Shown here in pieces: positions 24,602-33,103 of a DNA stretch of 33,103 bases. This stretch comes from Vicingaceae bacterium. GTDB lineage: Bacteria > Bacteroidota > Bacteroidia > Flavobacteriales_E > Vicingaceae. Where the stretch lies: assembly GCA_019429185.1 (NCBI GenBank), contig JAHYJH010000022.1, positions 1 through 33,103 on the forward strand. The letters are read 5' to 3'. The notes below the pieces were generated by a model that saw nothing but the letters and a program-made list of their open reading frames with translations, did not search any database and was not told where the DNA came from. The number at the start of each line of letters is the position of its first letter. The first letter of the stretch is position 1. The position numbers were made by a program, and so were the translations under genes.

Positions 24602-24884
24602 TTATTTGTCAGCATAATGTCCCATAGCAGAAAGTACAAAAACAGTTACAACATTATCATCTATCGTGTAAATTAATCTGTCTTTTTTATTAATTCTTCT
24701 GCTCCACTTTCCAGCAAGTTCATATTTAAGTTGTTCGGGTTGTCCTGTTCCAGTTGTTGGGTGTGTTTCTAATTCTTTTAAAATTAGTTCAATTTTTTTA
24801 ATAGCAGCCTTATTACCTGATTTAATGTGTTTTTTTAATATCTTTTTGAGCCTCTGTTTTTATTTCAACCCTAAACTTCCCCAT
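24602..24884 (-). pseudogene. YoeB/Txe-like (RelE-type) toxin with one-base frameshift
   Basis: Read across a single-base correction this is a 93-residue ribosome-dependent mRNA interferase of the YoeB/Txe group. It starts [16 protein letters not shown] at ATG 24884 and ends [12 protein letters not shown]. Conserved features are [25 protein letters not shown] (shown here only as landmarks) and the H-Y pair near the end. The break lies in a run of seven A on the coding strand (24830-24836, T on the plus strand): with seven the frame reaches a stop two codons later, with six the rest reads through. It overlaps the upstream antitoxin by 25 bases. It may be inactivated, a sequencing slip, or a slippage-controlled gene. 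Confidence 0.8.
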
Positions 24885-25093
24885 ATATCATTTGTATTAA
24901 TTATTATACCTTTTTGTTTTTCGGCTCGTTTAATTTTTTTAACAAACTCGGGGTTGTAAGGACTTTTTTCTTTTGCAACTGGTGTTTTCAAAACTTCAAC
25001 ACTACTTTCTTTAATAGAAAGTGATTTAATAAACGCTAAAAAAGTTTTACCAAAATTGGTTTTTTCGTTAATTTTTAAGGTTATTGTTGTCAT
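24860..25093 (-). CDS. antitoxin of the YoeB/Txe-like pair
   Basis: A 77-residue antitoxin-like protein, MTTITLKINEKTNFGKTFLAF at the N terminus and EKQKGIIINTNDIWGSLGLK at the end. Its last 25 bases overlap the toxin start in another frame, the usual antitoxin-first coupled layout. I recognise the family as small Bacteroidota antitoxins next to YoeB/Txe toxins, without a firm family name. A -7 box and a 12-bp perfect palindrome (25098-25109) upstream suit autoregulation by the antitoxin-toxin complex. Confidence 0.82.
   Translation of the reverse strand: MTTITLKINEKTNFGKTFLAFIKSLSIKESSVEVLKTPVAKEKSPYNPEFVKKIKRAEKQKGIIINTNDIWGSLGLK
25029..25093 (-). repeat. 65-bp direct repeat, copy B (5' end of first antitoxin)
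   Basis: Partner of 24526-24590; one difference in 65 bases. Confidence 0.85.
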
Positions 25094-25097
25094 AATT

Positions 25098-25119
25098 TAA
25101 AAGCTTTTACACAAAGATA
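25098..25119 (-). promoter_or_regulatory. toxin-antitoxin promoter and palindromic operator
   Basis: On the minus strand an exact -7 box TATCTTTG (25112-25119) is followed by the perfect palindrome TAAAAGCTTTTA (25098-25109) over the expected transcription start, five bases before the antitoxin ATG. The palindrome is a candidate autoregulatory site. Confidence 0.5.
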
Positions 25120-25182
25120 ATAAAAAAATAAAACACTATTCAGATTACTTTTTTTAGGCGTTAGTTATTTCATCTTTCACAT

Positions 25183-27741
25183 TTATTCTTCATTATTATC
25201 AATATCAGTGCCATTTACATCTTCACTATCATCTTTATCTGAGTTGTCTATGTTTGTTTCGTCAATAATTTCGTTGCTTATTTCTTCGTCCTCATCTTCT
25301 GTTTTTTCCACTTTTGCAACTGCGGCAATTTGATCATTACCTTTTAAGTTGATTAAACGAACGCCTTGAGTGGCTCTACCCATTACACGAAGACTATCAA
25401 CAGCCAAACGAATTACTAAGCCAGATTTGTTGATTATCATTAAATCATCATTGTCAGTAACATCTTTGATAGCAATTAAATTACCTGTTTTTTCAGTAAT
25501 ATTAAGGGTTTTAACTCCTTTTCCACCCCTGTTTGTAATTCTATAGTCTTCAATATTAGAGCGTTTTCCATAACCGTTTTCTGAAACTACTAACACATTT
25601 TTAGCATCATCATCAATGGTTATCATACCGATAACAGCATCTTGCTCATTGGCTAATCTTATACCTCTAACTCCAGAAGCATTTCTTCCCATAGGTCGTG
25701 TAGCAGATTCATTAAAACGAATTGCTTTACCTGAACGTAATGCCATTATTATTTCATCTTTTCCGCTTGTTAATTTTGCTTCCAATAACCGATCACCTTC
25801 TCTAACTGTGATGGCATTAATTCCATTAACACGTGGTCTTGAATAAGCTTCCAAGGTAGTTTTCTTAATAACCCCTTTTTCGGTACACATTATAATAAAG
25901 TTACTATTTATGTATGCTTCATCTTTCAAGTCCGTTACATTGATGTATGTTAATACTTTATCATCTGATTCAATATTTATAAGGTTTTGAATGGCTCTTC
26001 CTTTAGATTGTTTTGTGCCTTCAGGTATTTCAAACACACGCATCCAGAAGCATTTTCCTTTTTCCGTAAATACTAATAGATAATTATGAGTAGTAGCTAC
26101 AAAAAGTTTTTCTAAGAAATCTTCATCTCGGGTTGCAGAACCTTTTGCACCAACTCCTCCTCTATTTTGTAGTTTATATTCATTTAAGGATGTTCGTTTA
26201 ATATAACCTAAGTGCGAAATAGTAACAACAACTGTTTCATCAGGAATCATATCTTCTATGCTAAAATCTCCTCCAGCATATTCTATTATACTTCTTCTTT
26301 CATCACCATATTTAGCTTTTATTTCTAATAACTCATCTTTAATTATTTGCATTCTTCTTTCTTCATTTGCTAAAATATCTTTCAAATCTTCAATCAATTT
26401 CATTATGCTTTCATATTCAGCCCTTAATTTATCTTGCTCAAGACCAGTCAATTGTCTTAGTCGCATTTCAACAATAGCACGAGATTGAATGTCGGAAAGT
26501 TTAAAACGAATCATTAAATTTTCTCTGGCTTCATCAGGGCTTTGAGAAGCTCTAATTATTTTTATTACTTCATCAATGTTATCAGAAGCTATGATTAAAC
26601 CTTCTAAAATATGAGCTCGTTCTTCTGCTTTTCGTAATTCAAAAGTGGTTCTTCTAACAATTACTTCATGTCTAAATTCAACAAATTCTCTGATTAAATC
26701 CTTTAGATTTAAAACAACAGGACGACCTTTTACTAAAGCAATGTTATTTACACTGAATGAGGTTTGTAGAGCTGTTTGCTTAAACAAATTATTCATCACC
26801 ACATTAGGAATTGCTTCTCGTTTTAATTCATAAACAATACGCATTCCATTTCTGTCAGATTCATCTCTTATGTCTGTTATGCCATCAATTTTCTTTTCAT
26901 TTACCAAGTCAGCTGTTCTTTTAATCATATCAGCTTTGTTTACTTGGTAAGGAATTTCTGTTACAATGATTCTAAAACGACCTGAATTGGTTTCTTCAAT
27001 TTCTGTTTTAGCACGCATCACAATTCTTCCTCTTCCGGTGTGAAAAGCATCTTTCACTCCTTGATAGCCATAAATAATACCTCCAGTTGGAAAATCAGGG
27101 GCTTTAACGTGTTCCATTAAACCATCAATATCAATATCTCTATTATCGATAAAAGCAATAGTTCCATCAATTACTTCGGTTAAATTATGTGGTGCCATAT
27201 TGGTTGCCATTCCCACGGCTATACCCGAAGCACCATTAAGTAATAAAGCAGGAATTCGTGTTGGCAAAACGGTAGGTTCTTCTATCGAATCATCAAAATT
27301 CAAACTAAAATCAACGGTTTCTTTTTCAATGTCGGTAAGCATTTCTTCTGCAATTTTTTGCAAACGTGCTTCTGTATATCGCATTGCAGCAGGACTATCG
27401 CCATCAATAGACCCAAAGTTACCTTGCCCGTCAACCAACATATAGCGTAACGACCAAGGCTGAGCCATACGAACCATAGCATCATAAACAGCAGTATCTC
27501 CGTGAGGGTGATACTTTCCTAACACTTCTCCTACTATTCTTGCCGATTTTTTATAGGGTTTATTGGAATATACTCCCAAATCCATCATACCAAACAAAAT
27601 TCTTCTGTGTACAGGTTTTAAACCATCTCTCACATCAGGAAGAGCCCTTGATACAATTACCGACATTGAATAATCAATGTAGGCAGATTTCATTTCTTTT
27701 TCTATGTTTATTCTAATTATTTTTTCTCCTTCTTCAGCCAT
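25183..27741 (-). CDS. gyrA: DNA gyrase subunit A
   Basis: An 852-residue type IIA topoisomerase subunit that, with GyrB, introduces negative supercoils. The catalytic tyrosine is Y122 in [10 protein letters not shown]. The quinolone-determining region reads [20 protein letters not shown], with Thr at 83 and Asp at 87 (E. coli numbering happens to coincide). The C-terminal beta-pinwheel is present with the GyrA-box-like [10 protein letters not shown] (near residue 530), and the protein ends in a ~40-residue acidic tail ([10 protein letters not shown] onward). The length is typical. It is divergent from clpC, with 283 bases between them. Confidence 0.97.
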   Translation of the reverse strand: MAEEGEKIIRINIEKEMKSAYIDYSMSVIVSRALPDVRDGLKPVHRRILFGMMDLGVYSNKPYKKSARIVGEVLGKYHPHGDTAVYDAMVRMAQPWSLRYMLVDGQGNFGSIDGDSPAAMRYTEARLQKIAEEMLTDIEKETVDFSLNFDDSIEEPTVLPTRIPALLLNGASGIAVGMATNMAPHNLTEVIDGTIAFIDNRDIDIDGLMEHVKAPDFPTGGIIYGYQGVKDAFHTGRGRIVMRAKTEIEETNSGRFRIIVTEIPYQVNKADMIKRTADLVNEKKIDGITDIRDESDRNGMRIVYELKREAIPNVVMNNLFKQTALQTSFSVNNIALVKGRPVVLNLKDLIREFVEFRHEVIVRRTTFELRKAEERAHILEGLIIASDNIDEVIKIIRASQSPDEARENLMIRFKLSDIQSRAIVEMRLRQLTGLEQDKLRAEYESIMKLIEDLKDILANEERRMQIIKDELLEIKAKYGDERRSIIEYAGGDFSIEDMIPDETVVVTISHLGYIKRTSLNEYKLQNRGGVGAKGSATRDEDFLEKLFVATTHNYLLVFTEKGKCFWMRVFEIPEGTKQSKGRAIQNLINIESDDKVLTYINVTDLKDEAYINSNFIIMCTEKGVIKKTTLEAYSRPRVNGINAITVREGDRLLEAKLTSGKDEIIMALRSGKAIRFNESATRPMGRNASGVRGIRLANEQDAVIGMITIDDDAKNVLVVSENGYGKRSNIEDYRITNRGGKGVKTLNITEKTGNLIAIKDVTDNDDLMIINKSGLVIRLAVDSLRVMGRATQGVRLINLKGNDQIAAVAKVEKTEDEDEEISNEIIDETNIDNSDKDDSEDVNGTDIDNNEE

Positions 27742-28024
27742 GTTATTTAAAATTAATTTTTAGCACTTTAGTTAACTAATAAAACCTTTTTTAAAGGTAT
27801 TTTTTTGAACTTCCGAAAGTACTAATAATAGGTTTCTTTCAATCATTTTTTTTTGTGTTATTTACTAACAAAATTCTGTTGAAAAACATAATGTTTGTCA
27901 ACTGCATGATAATAGCTATGTTTTTATTTTTGAAATATATTTTTTAGTAGTAATTTTATAGTGTGAAATAAATCGATGTAATTTCATTAGAAACTAAAAA
28001 GTAAAGAAATTAAAATAAAAAATT
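27742..28024. other. divergent gyrA-clpC control region
   Basis: No gene seen. On the plus strand a TATTTTTG box (27925-27932) is 92 bases before clpC. On the minus strand TACTTTCG (27814-27821) is a one-mismatch -7 box for gyrA, about 72 bases before its ATG. A small stem, ACCTTT/AAAGGT (27784-27789 with 27793-27798), falls in the gyrA leader. No CIRCE-type heat-shock repeat was found. Confidence 0.4.
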
Positions 28025-30589
28025 ATGGATGCAAATTTCTCAGCAAAAGTTAAAGATGTTATTGCCTTTTCAAAAGAAGAAGCATTACGTTTGGGTCATG
28101 ATTATATTGGTGTTGAACATCTTCTTTTAGGCATTATTAGAGAAGGTAATGGTTTGGCGGTTAAAATTCTTGAATCGCTAGGCGTAAACACTAAAGACCT
28201 AAGAAAACAAGTTGAACTATCAACTCGAATGGGAACAGGTATTCCTAATCAACTATTAAATCTACCATTAGTAAAACAAGCTGAAAAGGTATTAAAGGTT
28301 ACTTATTTGGAAGCTAAAGTACTTAAAAGCAATATTATTGGAACAGAACATTTGTTGCTTTCCATCTTAAAAGACCAAGAAAACATAGCAACAAACACGT
28401 TGTTGAAATTTAATGTAACTTACGAAACCGTAAAAGAGGAAATTATGATATTAAATTCATCGGAAAGTTTTAACCCAAAATCAGAGTTTCCAGGAACACC
28501 TTCAGACGATGATGACGATAGCGAAAAAGGGTTCATGGGAGCAGGTTCTGGTCCTTCAAAAGGAAGTGAAGCAAAATCAAAAACTCCTGTTTTGGATAAT
28601 TTTGGTAGAGATTTAACCAAATATGCCGAAGATGGAAAACTTGACCCTATTGTTGGAAGAGAAAAAGAGATAGAACGAGTTTCTCAAATATTAAGTAGAA
28701 GAAAGAAAAATAATCCTATTCTTATTGGAGAACCAGGTGTTGGTAAATCTGCTATTGCAGAAGGATTAGCACTTCGAATTGTTCAAAAAAAGGTATCTCG
28801 TGTTTTATTTAATAAACGAATTGTAACGCTAGATTTAGCATCATTAGTTGCAGGCACAAAATACAGAGGTCAGTTTGAAGAGCGAATGAAAGCAGTGATG
28901 AATGAGTTGGAAAAATCACCTGATATTATTTTATTTATTGATGAAATTCACACTATTATTGGTGCAGGTGGAGCAACGGGTTCATTAGATGCTTCTAATA
29001 TGTTTAAACCTGCTTTGGCTAGAGGAGAACTTCAATGTATTGGTGCTACTACACTTGATGAATATAGACAGTACATCGAAAAAGATGGAGCCTTAGAAAG
29101 AAGGTTTCAAAAAGTAGTAATTGAACCAGCAACTGTAGAGGAATCATTACAAATTTTAAATAACATTAAAGATAAGTATGAAGAACACCATAATGTAATT
29201 TATACTCCTGAAGCAATTGCTGCTTGTGTAAACTTAACTGATAGATATTTAACAGACAGGCACCTTCCAGATAAAGCAATTGATGCTTTAGATGAAGCGG
29301 GTTCTCGAGTACATATTACCAACATAAAAGTTCCTAAAAACATCATCGAAATTGAAAAAAAGATTGAAGATATTAAAGAACAAAAAAATCATGTAGTTAA
29401 AAGTCAAAAATATGAAGAGGCTGCTCAACTCAGAGACACAGAAAGAAAATTACTAAAAGAATTGGATGATGCAAAAGTTGCTTGGGATGAAGAAACAAAA
29501 AACAACAAAGAAGTTGTGAGTGAAGATAGTGTTGCTGAAGTTGTTTCTATGATGTCAGGAGTTCCAGTTCAACGAATTGCTCAAGCAGAAGGAGACAGGC
29601 TGTACAAAATGTTTGATGAAATTCATGATAAAGTTATCGGTCAAGCTGATGCGATAAAAAAAGTAGTCAAAGCAATTCAACGGAACAGAGCGGGATTAAA
29701 AGACCCTAATAAACCCATTGGTTCGTTTATTTTTTTAGGACCTACTGGAGTTGGAAAAACGCAATTAGCAAAAGTACTTGCTCGCTATCTTTTTGATAGT
29801 GATGATGCTCTTATTAGAATAGATATGAGTGAATATATGGAAAAATTTGCTGTTTCTCGATTAATTGGGGCTCCTCCGGGCTATGTTGGTTATGAAGAAG
29901 GTGGGCAACTAACCGAAAAAGTAAGAAGAAAGCCCTACTCTATTATTCTATTAGATGAAATTGAAAAAGCTCATCCCGATGTATTCAACTTATTGCTTCA
30001 AGCATTAGATGATGGTATTTTAACAGATAGTTTAGGTAGAAAAATAAACTTTAAAAATACCATTATTATCATGACTTCTAACATTGGAGCTAGACAATTA
30101 AAAGATTTTGGGCAAGGTGTTGGTTTTGCTACATCAGCAAAAAAAGAAAGTGTTGAAGAAAATTCAGCTGGAATAATTCAAAATGCACTAAAAAAAGCAT
30201 TTGCTCCTGAATTTTTAAATAGAATTGATGACGTTGTTATTTTTAACTCTCTAACAAAAGAAGATATCTTTAAAATTATTGATATAGAATTAGAAAGTTT
30301 ATACCAACGCATTGAAAAATTAGGTTATCTTATAAATCTTTCTAATGAAGCCAAAGATTTTATTGCCGAAAAAGGGTATGATGTAGCTTATGGAGCTCGT
30401 CCATTAAAAAGAGCCATACAAAAATATTTGGAAGATCCATTGGCTGAGGAAATTATTCAATCAAAAATTAAAGAGGGAGATACTATTAAAATTGAATTAG
30501 ATACTGTAACTAAAGAATTGGTGTTTTCTATTGTTAAAGCTAAAGTTAAAAAAACAGATTCTGATTTAAAAAAAGATATTGAAGAATAA
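28025..30589 (+). CDS. clpC: ATP-dependent Clp protease ATPase ClpC
   Basis: An 854-residue Hsp100 unfoldase feeding ClpP. Order: a double Clp_N repeat (residues ~1-145), a variable acidic linker ([10 protein letters not shown] near 155-170), AAA+ D1 with Walker A GEPGVGKS at 235-242 and Walker [10 protein letters not shown], a UVR/M-domain coiled coil near 425-465 ([13 protein letters not shown]), and AAA+ D2 with Walker A GPTGVGKT at 572-579 and Walker [12 protein letters not shown]. The UVR motif makes it ClpC rather than ClpA or ClpB. clpP and an adaptor such as mcsB/ctsR are not in the window. A strong terminator follows. Confidence 0.96.
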   Translation: MDANFSAKVKDVIAFSKEEALRLGHDYIGVEHLLLGIIREGNGLAVKILESLGVNTKDLRKQVELSTRMGTGIPNQLLNLPLVKQAEKVLKVTYLEAKVLKSNIIGTEHLLLSILKDQENIATNTLLKFNVTYETVKEEIMILNSSESFNPKSEFPGTPSDDDDDSEKGFMGAGSGPSKGSEAKSKTPVLDNFGRDLTKYAEDGKLDPIVGREKEIERVSQILSRRKKNNPILIGEPGVGKSAIAEGLALRIVQKKVSRVLFNKRIVTLDLASLVAGTKYRGQFEERMKAVMNELEKSPDIILFIDEIHTIIGAGGATGSLDASNMFKPALARGELQCIGATTLDEYRQYIEKDGALERRFQKVVIEPATVEESLQILNNIKDKYEEHHNVIYTPEAIAACVNLTDRYLTDRHLPDKAIDALDEAGSRVHITNIKVPKNIIEIEKKIEDIKEQKNHVVKSQKYEEAAQLRDTERKLLKELDDAKVAWDEETKNNKEVVSEDSVAEVVSMMSGVPVQRIAQAEGDRLYKMFDEIHDKVIGQADAIKKVVKAIQRNRAGLKDPNKPIGSFIFLGPTGVGKTQLAKVLARYLFDSDDALIRIDMSEYMEKFAVSRLIGAPPGYVGYEEGGQLTEKVRRKPYSIILLDEIEKAHPDVFNLLLQALDDGILTDSLGRKINFKNTIIIMTSNIGARQLKDFGQGVGFATSAKKESVEENSAGIIQNALKKAFAPEFLNRIDDVVIFNSLTKEDIFKIIDIELESLYQRIEKLGYLINLSNEAKDFIAEKGYDVAYGARPLKRAIQKYLEDPLAEEIIQSKIKEGDTIKIELDTVTKELVFSIVKAKVKKTDSDLKKDIEE

Positions 30590-30612
30590 CTAATTTTTAA
30601 TATTATTCCGTT

Positions 30613-30652
30613 AAAAAAAGTTGCTAGAAGATTTTCTCTAGCAACTTTTTTT
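30613..30652 (+). terminator. clpC terminator
   Basis: A perfect 16-bp stem (30613-30628 with 30637-30652) with an 8-base loop, A-run to the left and T-run to the right, 24 bases after the clpC stop. Confidence 0.92.
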
Positions 30653-30696
30653 GTTTTGTGATGTTAGTTTATCTCTCATAAAGAAATTAAATTGTA

Positions 30697-30704
30697 TATT
30701 CGTG
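30697..30704 (+). promoter_or_regulatory. weak -7 box TATTCGTG for the histidine kinase
   Basis: Six of eight positions match TAnnTTTG, 23 bases before ATG 30727. Tentative. Confidence 0.3.
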
Positions 30705-30726
30705 CGTTAACAACGTAATCATTAAA

Positions 30727-31953
30727 ATGAATAAACTTAAATTATTTTTTATTGGAGAGCTTCTTGAAAACTCAGTTTCTCCTTATGAGAAAGCAAGAAT
30801 TGATGTAAACTTCATTTTTTCAATATTCAGTTTTGTTGCATTCACATTTGTTTTTATAATCGCACTTACTATTTGTGCACTTCCAGTAACAATTCCTGCA
30901 GGATTCTCTGCCTTATTTTGTTTAATTCATTTATTTATTCTCAAATATACTAGGAATGTTCGTGTTGCATCTATAATATTTTCCATACTTATTTTCAGTA
31001 TCCTTTTTGGAAATATGTTTTTTAACACTCATACACTCCATTTTGGTGGATTTCTTTGGGTAATTGTTTTGGTTCTTTTTGTTACCTTCAATATTGGAAG
31101 AACTGCTGGTATCATAGCATCTTTTACATCCCTTGTTTTCACTACACTTTTTTCAATTACAAAGCTTCCCGAAAACATAGAAAATGCGGTAAATTTTAAA
31201 CCAATTATTTTTTATATGCTTGGTTTTGAATTTTTAATAGGATTGAGTATTATTTTCTATCTTATCAATGTGTTTATTGTTACAAATAAAAAAGTAACCA
31301 ATGAATTGAAAAAATCGAACGAAAATTTAGAAAATCAAAATCGAATTGTTATTAAACAATATGATGAAAAAATTATTATGTTAAAAGAAATTCATCATCG
31401 AGTAAAAAATAACTTACAAGTCATCAATTCCATGCTAAGACTACAATCTGATAAAATTGATGATGTGAATAGCAAAATTGTTTTTAGTGATGCTCAAAAT
31501 CGTATTTTAGCCATGTCTTTTGTTCATCAACGAATGTATCAATCTGGCAATTTTTTAGATGTTCAATTCGATAAATACATAAAAGAACTTTCTGAAGATA
31601 TAATCAAACAACATTCTGTGAAACATCAAATAGAATCTGTTATAACTTCTTCTATTAATAATATTGACGTTCAAAAAATGGTTCCTATAGGTTTGATATT
31701 AAATGAACTTATATCCAACTCTTTAAAACATGGGATTTCATCCGTAGGAAAAATCACAATTGATTTAGCAGAAGAAAATGAGAAATTAATTTTTACATAT
31801 TCCGATAATGGTATAGGAATAAAAGAACCTTTAAAAGAAGGTTTTGGGATGGAATTGATTAAACTATTAACAGAACAATTAGACGGAAAATTAAAAATAA
31901 GCAACCAACCTGATGGAGGTGTATTATTTCAATTTGTTTTTATGATGAACTAA
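30727..31953 (+). CDS. sensor histidine kinase, HisKA_2 type
   Basis: A 408-residue membrane kinase. About six hydrophobic segments lie between residues 28 and 190, with short loops, so the sensor is probably the membrane domain itself. A coiled coil (KKVTNELKKSNENLENQNRI) leads to the HisKA_2 phosphoacceptor box EIHHRVKNNLQVI with H223/H224 (the second is the likelier phosphosite), then the ATPase domain with N-box NELISNSLKHG and G1 box YSDNGIGIK. No response regulator or second component gene is beside it, so it is an orphan here. Convergent with the TPM gene with only three bases between stops. Confidence 0.9.
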   Translation: MNKLKLFFIGELLENSVSPYEKARIDVNFIFSIFSFVAFTFVFIIALTICALPVTIPAGFSALFCLIHLFILKYTRNVRVASIIFSILIFSILFGNMFFNTHTLHFGGFLWVIVLVLFVTFNIGRTAGIIASFTSLVFTTLFSITKLPENIENAVNFKPIIFYMLGFEFLIGLSIIFYLINVFIVTNKKVTNELKKSNENLENQNRIVIKQYDEKIIMLKEIHHRVKNNLQVINSMLRLQSDKIDDVNSKIVFSDAQNRILAMSFVHQRMYQSGNFLDVQFDKYIKELSEDIIKQHSVKHQIESVITSSINNIDVQKMVPIGLILNELISNSLKHGISSVGKITIDLAEENEKLIFTYSDNGIGIKEPLKEGFGMELIKLLTEQLDGKLKISNQPDGGVLFQFVFMMN

Positions 31954-31956
31954 ATC

Positions 31957-32733
31957 TTACCAACTTCCTCCTGCTCCACCACCTCCTGAAGAACCACCTC
32001 CAAATCCACCAAAAGAACCGCCTCCAGAACCAAAATTACCAAAAGAACCTCCATGACTTCTGTTGGAAGCATTCATTAGCATTAAAGCAGCCCAAAATCC
32101 TAAATTGTTAGAGGAGGCATATTTTGATGCCCCTTTTGATTTTAACAGCACGAAGAAAACAATAAACAACAACACAAAAACAAATGGAATCCACCCTGCT
32201 GAATTTTTCTTAGCGTATTCATCTGCTGAAAATTCTCCTGAAGTAATGGACATTACTGTATTTACGCCTGCAATAATTCCCCAACTGTATTTCTTTTCCT
32301 TAAAGTAAGGAATCATTTCATTTTCTACTATTCTTTTAGCAATAGCATCAGGCAAAACGCCTTCTAAACCGTAGCCTACTGCGATATAGGTTTCTCCCTT
32401 ACCGTCAAATTCTTTGGGTTTTACCATTATTACTATCCCGTTGTTTTTTCCATCTTGTCCTATTCCCCACTTATGCAACAATTCATGAGAAAAAACAACT
32501 TTATCTTTATTACACAAATTGGTAAGAGTAATTACCAAAATTTGAGTAGAAGTGGTATCATTAAAAGCAATTAAGGTTTTACGTAAATGAGCTTCCGATT
32601 CTGCATCTATAATATCGGCATAATCTTGCACCAAGTCTTGTTTTGCAGGTTGGTCTAACAGACATTTATCTTCTTGTGCTGAAAGCGATGTGAAAGAAAA
32701 CAGCAATAAGAATATGTAGAGTAGTTTTTTCAT
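31957..32733 (-). CDS. TPM-domain exported/membrane protein (YgcG-like)
   Basis: A 258-residue protein. Residues 1-19 are a signal peptide (MKKLLYIFLLLFSFTSLSA, before QED). The TPM domain occupies about 30-170 with VQDYADIIDAESEAHLRKTL, TQILVITL, HKWGIGQDGKNNGIVIMV and a GVLPDAIAKRIVENEMIPYFKEKKY-type closing block. One membrane segment follows at ~182-200 (WIPFVFVLLFIVFFVLL). The last 30 residues are almost all Gly/Ser/Phe and end GGAGGSW. The family is linked to photosystem repair and envelope functions and sometimes shows phosphatase activity; its role here is not known. There is no terminator between this gene and the convergent kinase gene. Confidence 0.9.
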   Translation of the reverse strand: MKKLLYIFLLLFSFTSLSAQEDKCLLDQPAKQDLVQDYADIIDAESEAHLRKTLIAFNDTTSTQILVITLTNLCNKDKVVFSHELLHKWGIGQDGKNNGIVIMVKPKEFDGKGETYIAVGYGLEGVLPDAIAKRIVENEMIPYFKEKKYSWGIIAGVNTVMSITSGEFSADEYAKKNSAGWIPFVFVLLFIVFFVLLKSKGASKYASSNNLGFWAALMLMNASNRSHGGSFGNFGSGGGSFGGFGGGSSGGGGAGGSW

Positions 32734-33103
32734 TGTTTGTTATTTTTTTATCGTCATTGCAAACACCCAGTCAAAAAAAAATTAACTAACGTATGTGATG
32801 ACGTTTAACAGAGTTAGTATTAATACATTGATTTACAATAAAAAAAGAATTGATAAATCTGTATAATCCGCCTTAAGCGGACTGTGGCAAAAAAAAGAAA
32901 AATAGTTTAAATTGTTTGAAACTATTTTTCTTTTTTTTGCTATTTTGCTTACTGCTCGTTGTTTATTTAAGATTTCGTTACTACTCAGCCGCTTATTTTT
33001 TTTCTCTTTGCCACTGATTACGTATATTCACACAGATTTATCAACAACTTGTTTATTTTTTAATATTGTGTTGATGCTACGTTCGTGGTTTTTCACAGAT
33101 TTT
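32734..33103. other. 370-bp region with no gene seen
   Basis: No frame of credible length or composition. It contains the leader of the TPM gene, a small hairpin TCCGC/GCGGA (32867-32871 with 32877-32881), and a perfect 22-bp inverted repeat. The stretch 33016-33045 (GCCACTGATTACG then CACACAGATTTATC) resembles a dispersed non-coding sequence that I have seen upstream of accessory genes in Bacteroidota; that resemblance is from memory only. Confidence 0.5.
32887..32940. terminator. 22-bp perfect hairpin, probable bidirectional terminator
   Basis: Arms 32887-32908 and 32919-32940 are perfectly complementary, with a 10-base loop. The arms are A8-G-A5 and T5-C-T8 framed by GC ends, so both strands yield a T-rich descending arm. 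No gene in the window ends here; a gene entering from the right on the minus strand, beyond the window, would be the natural user. Confidence 0.6.

Noticed and set aside
24385-24627. Plus-strand hydrophobic frame across the second antitoxin
   Set aside because: It is the antisense shadow of a convincing antitoxin gene and has no start context or family resemblance.
25183-27741. Thr83 in GyrA as a quinolone-resistance mutation
   Set aside because: Thr at this place is a natural residue in several bacteria and Asp87 is unchanged, so resistance cannot be claimed.

Overview
The window looks like a chromosomal segment of a low-GC member of the Bacteroidota, most likely Flavobacteriia-like. The evidence is a C-terminal type IX secretion (Por) sorting domain on a SprB-repeat protein, many promoters of the Bacteroidota form TAnnTTTG, the gene pair tatC-lptB, a shortened ComEC, RecJ and ClpC/GyrA of the expected type, and strongly A/T-rich intergenic DNA. 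No rRNA, tRNA, CRISPR array or phage structural gene was seen.

Layout. 1-1445: C-terminal part of a repetitive T9SS-secreted adhesin-like protein whose left side breaks off inside a repeat; a symmetric terminator separates it from a convergent zinc-ribbon protein. 2069-4571: FAD-dependent dehydrogenase and a membrane-anchored DNA/RNA non-specific endonuclease in one unit. 4725-7892: recJ, an outer-membrane-barrel protein and a LolD-like ABC ATPase. 7902-10145: accessory island with an IS200-like transposase and two unrecognised genes, bounded by two direct copies of a three-hairpin REP-like element. 10162-15689: DUF1801 protein, mannose-1-phosphate guanylyltransferase, then tatC, lptB and comEC packed closely. 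15722-18440: a complete type II restriction-modification cassette (controller, HNH/zinc-ribbon endonuclease, C5 methyltransferase) on the minus strand. 18479-20729: trmD, a fragment of a formylglycine-generating-enzyme-like gene, a TruC-like pseudouridine synthase and an S4 RNA-binding protein. 20800-24303: a Cys-rich membrane-anchored small protein, two tandem universal stress proteins and a TPR protein. 24354-25119: antitoxin / YoeB-Txe-type toxin / second antitoxin, with the toxin broken by one extra base in a homopolymer. 25183-30589: divergent gyrA and clpC. 30727-32733: orphan HisKA_2-type histidine kinase facing a TPM-domain protein. 32734-33103: no gene seen, but one perfect 22-bp inverted repeat.

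The most interesting parts are the accessory modules. In the R-M cassette a shared box, roughly AGACTWTWATTAKCA, occurs twice as an inverted pair around the controller promoter and once next to the methyltransferase promoter; it also contains the TATAGTC-GTGG core known from C-protein operators. In the toxin-antitoxin locus two antitoxins match at 64 of 65 bases over their first codons and then diverge, while the intervening toxin carries a single-base frameshift. In the REP/IS200 island the two element copies bracket the transposase and two cargo genes. I do not see evidence for a wholly new system class. Housekeeping genes look intact; the broken ones are the SprB protein, the FGE fragment and the toxin.
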